Source: Streptomyces cellostaticus (GTDB taxonomy: Bacteria > Actinomycetota > Actinomycetes > Streptomycetales > Streptomycetaceae). From it: a stretch of DNA of 57,228 bases. Positions 51,927-57,228 of the stretch are shown here, one piece after another; position 1 is the stretch's first letter; the number at the start of each line of letters is the position of its first letter. The stretch covers positions 1 through 57,228 of the forward strand of contig NZ_JALLIN010000049.1 of NCBI RefSeq assembly GCF_023630175.1. The letters are read 5' to 3'. The notes under the pieces are model-generated. The model did no database searches and was not told the origin of the DNA. It was given only the letters and a program-made list of their open reading frames with translations. The translations under genes were made by a program, and so were the position numbers.

Positions 51927-53171
51927 TCAGGAAACCGACGGCACCGGTTCGCCGCGCTCGTCCCACAGGGCCTGCGCTGCTGCCAGAGCCCGGGCATGGG
52001 CGGCTTTCACCGGGATTCCTAGGGTTTGGGCGGCCGCCGCCACCTCGCCGTGCTCAGGCTGCACGTTCACCACGCGTCCGCGCAGTCGCGCGACCTTCAC
52101 CTGGATGGGCACACGCTCCACGACCACCGTGACGAACTCCCGTGCCGCCTCCCACTTCTCGACCCAGTGGACGCGCATGCCGATCGTCGCCGTCTCCACG
52201 AGGATCGTCTCCTTGACGGCGTCCACCCGGTCGGGCGGGCAGAGCACCGCCAGGGTGTGCGCGGGCCGTCCCTTCTTCATGAGGATCGGAGTGAGCCAGG
52301 CGTCGGCGGCGCCGGCCTCCAGCAGCCGGGACAGCACATGGGGCCAGATGCGCGGGTCCATGTCGTCCACGTTGCACTCGACGACGAGAGCCGGACGCAC
52401 CTGCAGGTCGCTCATTTCCGCACGGTGTTCGGGAGCGTCCCACGGAGCGACCGGCGTGCCCAGTACCACGCGCAGGATGTTGGGGACGCGCGGCAGGTCC
52501 CGGCCGCCTGCTCCAGTTCCGGTGCCGAGGACCTGCAGGGTCGGCATGCCTCCCCAGGCCGAGACGACCGTCAGGAGGAAAGCGGTACCGGTGGGCGTAC
52601 ACATCTCGTGCTCTTCGCCTCCGGAGTGGGCGGGGGCACCCTCCTCCGCGAGCAGTTGGACGACCGCCGGCACAGGCACGGGGAGCAGCCCATGGGCCGT
52701 GCCGACCTGTCCGGCACCCAAGGTCGGGGGCGAGCTCACCACCCGCTCCACGCCGAGGCAGTGCAACGCCATCGCGCTGCCGACGATGTCGGCGATGGCA
52801 TCCAGGGCGCCCACTTCGTGGAAGTGCACGTCCTCGGCCGGAACGCCGTGAACCCGTCCCTCTGCCCGGGCCAGCCGGGCGAAGGCCCCCAGCGCATGGG
52901 TGCGCACCTGTGCGGGCAGGTCTGCGCCGGTGATCAGCGCCTCGACTGTCGACCAGGTGCGGTGGTGCGCCTCGTCTGCGACCTCCACGTGTGCTCTCAG
53001 TGCGGAGATGCTGCGCCGCGAGACCCGCTCGGTACGTAGCCGCACCCTGCTCGGCACGACCGCGTCGATGGCGTGCTGCACCGCCTCCACATCCGCGCCA
53101 GCATCGATCAGCGCCCCGAGCAGCATGTCGCCGCTCACCCCCGCGGCGCAGTGGAACCAGGCAGTGGTCAT
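51927..53171 (-). CDS. larC: LarC, nickel insertase for the NPN cofactor
   Basis: A 414-residue protein of the LarC family. The opening AGVSGDMLLGALIDAGADV, the block ERVHF-type VPAEDVHFHEVGALDAIADI and the C-terminal ECNVDDMDPRIWPHV domain are diagnostic. LarC inserts nickel into the bis-thiocarboxylated nucleotide in a CTP-dependent reaction. In some bacteria the gene is split and needs a ribosomal frameshift; here both parts are in one frame. It overlaps larB by ATGA. Confidence 0.92.
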   Translation of the reverse strand: MTTAWFHCAAGVSGDMLLGALIDAGADVEAVQHAIDAVVPSRVRLRTERVSRRSISALRAHVEVADEAHHRTWSTVEALITGADLPAQVRTHALGAFARLARAEGRVHGVPAEDVHFHEVGALDAIADIVGSAMALHCLGVERVVSSPPTLGAGQVGTAHGLLPVPVPAVVQLLAEEGAPAHSGGEEHEMCTPTGTAFLLTVVSAWGGMPTLQVLGTGTGAGGRDLPRVPNILRVVLGTPVAPWDAPEHRAEMSDLQVRPALVVECNVDDMDPRIWPHVLSRLLEAGAADAWLTPILMKKGRPAHTLAVLCPPDRVDAVKETILVETATIGMRVHWVEKWEAAREFVTVVVERVPIQVKVARLRGRVVNVQPEHGEVAAAAQTLGIPVKAAHARALAAAQALWDERGEPVPSVS

Positions 53172-53992
53172 CGTACGGCTCCCGCGGCCGGGGCCTGCGA
53201 CGCCGAACGCCGCGCCACGCGCGCCGCGAACGCGCCCGCGCCGAAGCCGTTGTCGATGTTGGACACGACAACGCCGGGCGCGCAGGAGTTGAGCATCGCC
53301 AAGAGCGCGGTCAGCCCGGCGAAAGAGCTGCCGTAGCCCACACTGGTGGGCACCGCTACTAGTGGGACCCCGGCGAGGCCACCGACGACGCTGGGCAGAG
53401 CCCCCTCCATGCCGGCCACAACCACCAGGCAGTCATATGCGTCGAGTTCGGGAGCGACGGCGAGCAGCCGGTGGATCCCGGCGACGCCCACGTCATTGTA
53501 GCGGACGGCCACCGCGCCCATCGCCCGGGCCACGAACGCGGCTTCCGCCGCCACGGGTCCGTCGGACGTTCCCGCGCTGAGCACTGCAACACGGCCCATC
53601 GGCTTGGGCGGTTCGCCCACGAGCGCGCAGCGGGACGGCTCGTCAACGGTGATTCCTGGGATCGCCGCGCGCAGTTCGACCTCACCGTCGTGGGACAGGC
53701 GCGTGACGAGCACGGGCCGGGTGCTGGAGGCGGCGCGCAGTGCTTCGACGATCGGGACCAGTTCCCGAGGGCCTTTGCCGGCGCCGTACACCACCTCGGG
53801 ATCGCCGGTGCGCATCCCGCGGTGGGTGTCGACCCGGGCGAACCCGAGGTCAACGAAGCCGTCCGCCCGGTCCGGGTCCGTGGCCAAGCCGGGAGTGAGC
53901 GGACCCGTGGTCAGGTGCGAAAGGGCCACCTCGACCGACTCCTCACCGCGGGAGACGCGGATGAGCAGATCGTGGACGTCGGCTCGGTCCAT
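53168..53992 (-). CDS. larB: LarB, nicotinic acid adenine dinucleotide carboxylase/hydrolase
   Basis: A 274-residue LarB protein. It has VDTHRGMRTGDPEVVYGAGK (family R-x-G-x-P-E-V-V-Y-G motif), SAGTSDGPVAAEAAFVA and VVVAGMEGALPSVVGGLAG. The last two are the PurE-like carboxylase core. LarB carboxylates the pyridinium ring of NaAD and releases AMP, the first step to the NPN cofactor. It heads a two-gene larBC unit transcribed towards the cluster. It is over 9 kb from larA and 19 kb from larE, an unusual spread. Confidence 0.93.
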   Translation of the reverse strand: MDRADVHDLLIRVSRGEESVEVALSHLTTGPLTPGLATDPDRADGFVDLGFARVDTHRGMRTGDPEVVYGAGKGPRELVPIVEALRAASSTRPVLVTRLSHDGEVELRAAIPGITVDEPSRCALVGEPPKPMGRVAVLSAGTSDGPVAAEAAFVARAMGAVAVRYNDVGVAGIHRLLAVAPELDAYDCLVVVAGMEGALPSVVGGLAGVPLVAVPTSVGYGSSFAGLTALLAMLNSCAPGVVVSNIDNGFGAGAFAARVARRSASQAPAAGAVR

Positions 53993-54077
53993 GTTCCCTC
54001 GCTCTCGTGGATTCCGGTCTGGTGCCGGAAGTCTAGGAGCCGCATTCTTCGACTGTCTATTCTCCCGGAGAGAGGGA

Positions 54078-54164
54078 TGTCCTTTTTATTGTTGTTTGCC
54101 CGTCCGATTGCCCGCTTGCTGCCATGCAGTTTGATGACGTTCCTGGCGCTGTACAAGTTGTGAA
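54078..54164 (+). CDS. Possible 28-residue hydrophobic peptide
   Basis: An ATG just after GGAGAGAGGG opens a frame reading MSFLLLFARPIARLLPCSLM followed by T-F-L-A-L-Y-K-L and a stop. It is strongly hydrophobic, but short, and its ribosome site is too close. It lies in the divergent gap between larB and the GDDTGWG peptide. Weak candidate only. Confidence 0.2.
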
Positions 54165-54251
54165 CGACCTTCTATCGTCGGACCGCGCCAAATGCCCGAG
54201 AGGCTTTCCGTGAGGTCCGGTTGACGGCACAAACCGAAGGGGGAACGGACT

Positions 54252-54347
54252 GTGCATATCCATGTTTCCAGAATCGAAAACGGTGAAAATGGCGACGACA
54301 CCGGATGGGGACGTGTTTGCGTGCGGACTGCTAAAGGGGAACGCTGA
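54252..54347 (+). CDS. 31-residue peptide containing GDDTGWG
   Basis: GTG 54252 follows AAGGGGGAA at a good distance. The peptide reads MHIHVSRIENGENGDDTGWG followed by R-V-C-V-R-T-A-K-G-E-R and a stop. It has no signal peptide. The heptamer GDDTGWG is identical to the end of the 47-residue peptide at 29215, but here it is internal. The underlying DNA also matches closely (GGCGACGACACCGG in both). Either a second member of a small peptide family or a relic of it. Function unknown. Confidence 0.45.
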   Translation: MHIHVSRIENGENGDDTGWGRVCVRTAKGER

Positions 54348-54930
54348 GCAGTCCCACTTCCAGTCCCCGCGATCGCATCGACCTCATCAGAACGGCGCTA
54401 CGGCCCTTTCCGGATGCAGCGGACGAGGACGAAGACAATGCGATCACCCGGAATGCTCGTCGCCGCGATCTCGACCGAGCCGTGGCGCAGGTGTGGGATT
54501 TGGGCTATGTCCCGGACCTTCGGGCACAGAGTGGGAAGGCGTACTGCATGCCCGCGCACGTGGTCGAGGTGACGGAGCGGCCGGTCTGCTCGCTCGGCCA
54601 GCGTGCTCCTCTGGCACGATGGCCCCGATACCGGAACTGGTCGCTCAGAGCAGTCGGGTCATGCAGATCTTTCCGCCGCTGTTCTGTTCTCGGACGGCCG
54701 GGCCAGCCTCAAGTTGTCGGTCGGCCTCCATTACACGCTCAAGCATCTCTCTGACGATATTGGTACCCGTGTGAGGCCCGCAGAAGAGGTCCGGCTGACC
54801 GACACGCTGCACGTCGACATCGACGGTATGCCGGTCACGAGGCTCAGTCGGTGCGTGCTGTCCTGGATGCTGCCGCACCGGCTCTATGCCGACGCCATGC
54901 CGCTGAACGACACCGGCGTCAAGGCGCTGT
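54348..54930. other. Uninterpreted stretch before the IS1380 relic
   Basis: No intact gene was recognised. A minus-strand frame (54645-54935) ends GGKICMTRLL, and plus-strand frames look like shadows. It probably holds the decayed 5' part of the IS1380 element plus older debris. Confidence 0.35.
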
Positions 54931-55599
54931 GCCACCGGCGTGATCGATCACTCGGACAAGCAGGACGCTGCCCCCACCTGGAAGAAGTCCTACGGCCGTC
55001 ACCCGTTGATGGGGTTCGTCGACCACGGTCTGGGCGGCACCGGCGAACCTGTCGCCGTCCTGCTGCGGCCGGGAACGCGGGCTTGAACACGGCCGTCGAC
55101 CACACCACAGCCGCCGGCCTGGCCCAGCTGCCGAATCGATACCGGCGCGGGTTTCAGACCTTGATCCACACCGACTCCGCGGGTGGCACCCATGACTTCG
55201 TCGCCTGGCTGGACCGGCGGGGACGGTGGCTGTCCTACTCGGTCAGCATGATGATCACAGATGCGATCCACGAGCACGTGCTGAAGGTTCCGGCGTCCGC
55301 CTGGACACCGGCAGTCGAAGCGGACAGCGAGATCCGCGACGGCGCCTCGGTCTCCGAACTCACCGGCGACGTCCACGATGGCTGGCCCAAAGGTATGCGG
55401 CTGATCCTTCGGAAGGAATGGCCGCAGCACCCCAGGACTCAGTCGAGGCTGACCGGCGCGGACGGCATGCCACTGACGTGCTTCGCCACCAACATCTCTG
55501 GCCGGCCGGTCGCCGAGCTCGAGTTCCGTCACCGGTTGCGGGCTCGGGCCGAGGACCGAGTCCTGCCGCCCGGGCCACCGGGCTGAGGAACCTCCCCCC
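54931..55599 (+). pseudogene. IS1380-family transposase pseudogene, first part
   Basis: Plus-strand pieces read ATGVIDHSDKQDAAPTWKKS, GFVDHGLGGTGEPVAVLLRP and then, after a one-base loss near 55075, GLNTAVDHTTAAGLA, LIHTDSAGGTHDFVAWL and LKVPASAWTPA. These are core segments of IS1380 transposases (the H-S-D-K and R/H-T-D-S-x-G-G-T-H regions). A second shift near 55570 gives ATGLRNLP, where the sequence is interrupted. At least two frameshifts and the insertion make it inactive. Confidence 0.8.
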
Positions 55600-57036
55600 A
55601 TTACCTTCTTCGTGGCCCCGCAATGGGGCCCCGGCCTCTGGAGCTGGCATGACTTCTCGCCCCTGTCGAATGCATGGCCCGGGGGGCGCCAGCTCCGGTG
55701 GCATCGACAGACCGCTGATTAGGGGCATGACCACCGGCTTCTCCGGAGGCAAGGAGGCTCTTTGTAATGTGGATGTGGCGATCGGTGCCGCTGGACGGCC
55801 GGGCGAGAACGACCGGAGACTGCACGTGATCGACACCAGCGGCATCGGCGTCTACCTCGACCTGGACGTCGGCAAGGGCGAACACCACGCCACCGCCGTC
55901 ACCCCGACCGGGAAGAAAGCCTTCGACAAGCGGCTGCCCAACAGCGAGCCCAAACTCCGCGGGCTCTTTGCGAAGTTGCAGGCCAAGCACGGCACCGTGC
56001 TCGTGGTCGTCGACCAGCCGGCCTCCATCGGCGCCCTGCCCATCGCGGTCGCCCGCGACATGGGCTGCCAGGTCGCCTATCTGCCCGGTCTGACGATGCG
56101 GCGGATCGCGGACCTCTACCCCGGCGAGGCCAAGACCGACGCCCGTGACGCCTTCGTCATCGCCGACGCCGCCCGGTCGATGCCGCACACGCTCCGCTCC
56201 ATCGAGCTGGACGACGAGACCATCGCCGAACTGGAGATGATCGTCGGCTTCGACGACGACCTGGCCGACGAGGCCACCCGCATCAGCAACCGGCTGCGCG
56301 GCCTGCTCACCCAGATCCGCACGCACCTCGAACGTGTCCTGGGCCCGCGCATCCCCGTGCTCCAACTGCTGGACCAGTTCGGCTCGCCGGCCCTGATCCG
56401 CAAGGCCGGACGGCGCCGACTGATCAGCCTGATACGCCCGAAGGCTCCGAGGATGGCCGAGCGGCTGGGCCAGGACATCTTTACCGCGCTCGACGAACAG
56501 ACCGTCGTCGTCCCCGGCACGGACGCCGCCGCCCTGATCGTCCCCAGCCTCGCCAGCTCGCTCCAAGCCGTCCTCGACCAGCGCAAACTCCTCGCCACGA
56601 GAATCGAGCAACTGCTGGAGGCCCACCCTCTTTCCAAGGTCCTGACGTCCATGCCCGGCATCGGCGTCAGGACCGGAGCCAGGATGCTCATCGATGTCGG
56701 CGACGACAGCAGCTTCCCGTCCGCCGCCCACCTCGCCGCTTATGCCGGACTCGCTCCGGCGACCCGCAGTTCGGGCTCGTCGATCCGCGGCGAACAGCCC
56801 TCCCGCCGGGGAAACAAGCAGCTCAAACGGGCCTTCTTCCTGTCCGCGTTCGCGGCCCTGGCCGACCCTGTCTCGCGGGCCTACTACGACAAGAAGATTG
56901 CTCAGGGCAAGCACCACACCCAAGCCCTCCTCTGCCTCGCGAGACGACGAGCCGACGTGTTCTTCGCGATGCTCCGAGACGGCACCTTCTACGACCCCCA
57001 ACCCGCCGCCACGGGTTGACGAAACCCATAGGGGCA
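55600..57036 (+). mobile_element. IS110-family element inserted in the IS1380 transposase
   Basis: About 1.44 kb lies between the interrupted IS1380 codons (ending CTGAGGAACCTCCC) and their continuation (CCGCAGCACACCGCCC). Ends are approximate because IS110 elements lack long inverted repeats and usually make no target duplication. It contains one intact transposase gene. A stem around GGCCCCGCAATGGGGCC lies near the left end. Confidence 0.7.
55826..57019 (+). CDS. IS110-family transposase
   Basis: A protein of about 397 residues. The N-terminal DEDD domain has VYLDLDVGKGEHHATAV with the first catalytic Asp, and YPGEAKTDARDAFVIAD further on. The C-terminal transposase_20 domain has the SMPGIGVRTGARMLIDVGD and HLAAYAGLAPATRSSG motifs with the GNKQLKRAFFLSAFAAL block. 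GTG 55826 gives the usual family length; an ATG at 55728 would add 33 residues. It looks intact. Confidence 0.9.
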   Translation: MIDTSGIGVYLDLDVGKGEHHATAVTPTGKKAFDKRLPNSEPKLRGLFAKLQAKHGTVLVVVDQPASIGALPIAVARDMGCQVAYLPGLTMRRIADLYPGEAKTDARDAFVIADAARSMPHTLRSIELDDETIAELEMIVGFDDDLADEATRISNRLRGLLTQIRTHLERVLGPRIPVLQLLDQFGSPALIRKAGRRRLISLIRPKAPRMAERLGQDIFTALDEQTVVVPGTDAAALIVPSLASSLQAVLDQRKLLATRIEQLLEAHPLSKVLTSMPGIGVRTGARMLIDVGDDSSFPSAAHLAAYAGLAPATRSSGSSIRGEQPSRRGNKQLKRAFFLSAFAALADPVSRAYYDKKIAQGKHHTQALLCLARRRADVFFAMLRDGTFYDPQPAATG

Positions 57037-57042
57037 CCCCCC

Positions 57043-57228
57043 CCGCAGCACACCGCCCAAAACCGCATCTGGCTGGAGATCGTGCATATCGCGCTGAACC
57101 GGCTGGCCTGGATGCTGATGCTCGCGCTGACCGGGAAAGCCAGACTCTGGGGGCCCGACGCCTGCGGCACCGCCTGTTCACCGCGGCCGGACAGCTCGTG
57201 ACCACCGGCCGTCGGCGGATCCTCCGCC
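57043..57228 (+). pseudogene. IS1380-family transposase pseudogene, second part (runs off window)
   Basis: Directly after the IS110 element the frame resumes as PPQHTAQNRIWLEIVHIALN followed by R-L-A-W-M-L-M-L-A-L-T-G-K-A-R-L-W. This is the C-terminal part of IS1380 transposases and continues the segment interrupted at 55599. One more shift near 57160 leads to RHRLFTAAGQLVTTGRRRIL at the window end. Confidence 0.8.

Noticed and set aside
51416..51997. Functional ABC exporter at the right side
   Set aside because: Only Walker B to the C-terminus remains; Walker A, signature motif and membrane domain are missing.
54603..55586. Intact plus-strand gene of 327 codons
   Set aside because: Its second half is IS1380 transposase, but its first half is out of frame with the H-S-D-K region; it is a frameshifted relic.
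1..57228. CRISPR arrays, tRNA and rRNA genes
   Set aside because: No regularly spaced repeats and no cloverleaf or rRNA-like segments were seen on reading both strands.

Overview
The window is high-GC DNA with GTG and TTG starts, many ATGA/GTGA stop-start overlaps and actinobacterial protein families. It most likely comes from Streptomyces or a close relative. Its core is a nonribosomal peptide type biosynthetic gene cluster (about 7.9-46.7 kb, possibly to 54.3 kb) between mobile-element and pseudogene debris.

Layout. 0.0-0.84 kb: a cyclic-nucleotide-binding protein cut by the window edge and a Pycsar-effector-like membrane protein with a probable frameshift. 1.25-4.66 kb: a fatty acid desaturase, its ferredoxin-type reductase and a divergent PucR-like regulator. 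4.66-7.6 kb: gene remnants, then a 1.5-kb unit with terminal inverted repeats carrying a DUF3885 gene and a frameshifted IS5-type transposase. 7.88-27.99 kb (+): one long, translationally coupled run: carrier protein, acyl-CoA dehydrogenase-like flavoprotein, SerRS-like amino acid:carrier ligase, carrier-thioesterase with a Cys nucleophile, an unknown protein, P450, NRPS A-T-C, A-T, lone A, a three-gene ABC exporter, lone condensation protein, and an MbtH-T-C-A(Ser)-T-TE synthetase. 28.1-33.1 kb: LuxR regulator, a divergent 47-aa peptide, glutamine-synthetase-like ligase, an unknown protein and two HAD hydrolases. 33.1-38.1 kb (-): LarE, an ATP-grasp-like protein, APH-like kinase, F420 oxidoreductase, aldo/keto reductase. 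38.2-46.7 kb: a second P450 (+), then a minus-strand operon: radical SAM, PHP hydrolase, LarA, zinc dehydrogenase, PfkB kinase, IucA/IucC-like ligase, EEP-fold protein. 46.9-54.3 kb: T-box-controlled ileS, adenylate-kinase-like gene, ABC exporter remnant, LarC, LarB and a second tiny peptide ORF. 54.9 kb to the end: an IS1380 transposase pseudogene split by an IS110 element.

Working model. The carrier/ligase/dehydrogenase triad would load and oxidise an amino acid on a discrete carrier. The NRPS proteins would supply about four more residues (one Val-like, one unclear, one Gly-like, one Ser-like) and release the chain through the C-terminal TE. The minus-strand genes look like a pathway for an unusual hydroxy- or sugar-derived acid. 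The most striking feature is a complete set for the nickel-pincer nucleotide (NPN) cofactor (LarB, LarC, LarE) with a LarA-family enzyme that keeps the nickel-pincer ligands. This implies a Ni-NPN racemase or epimerase acting in natural-product biosynthesis. The product itself cannot be deduced from the sequence.
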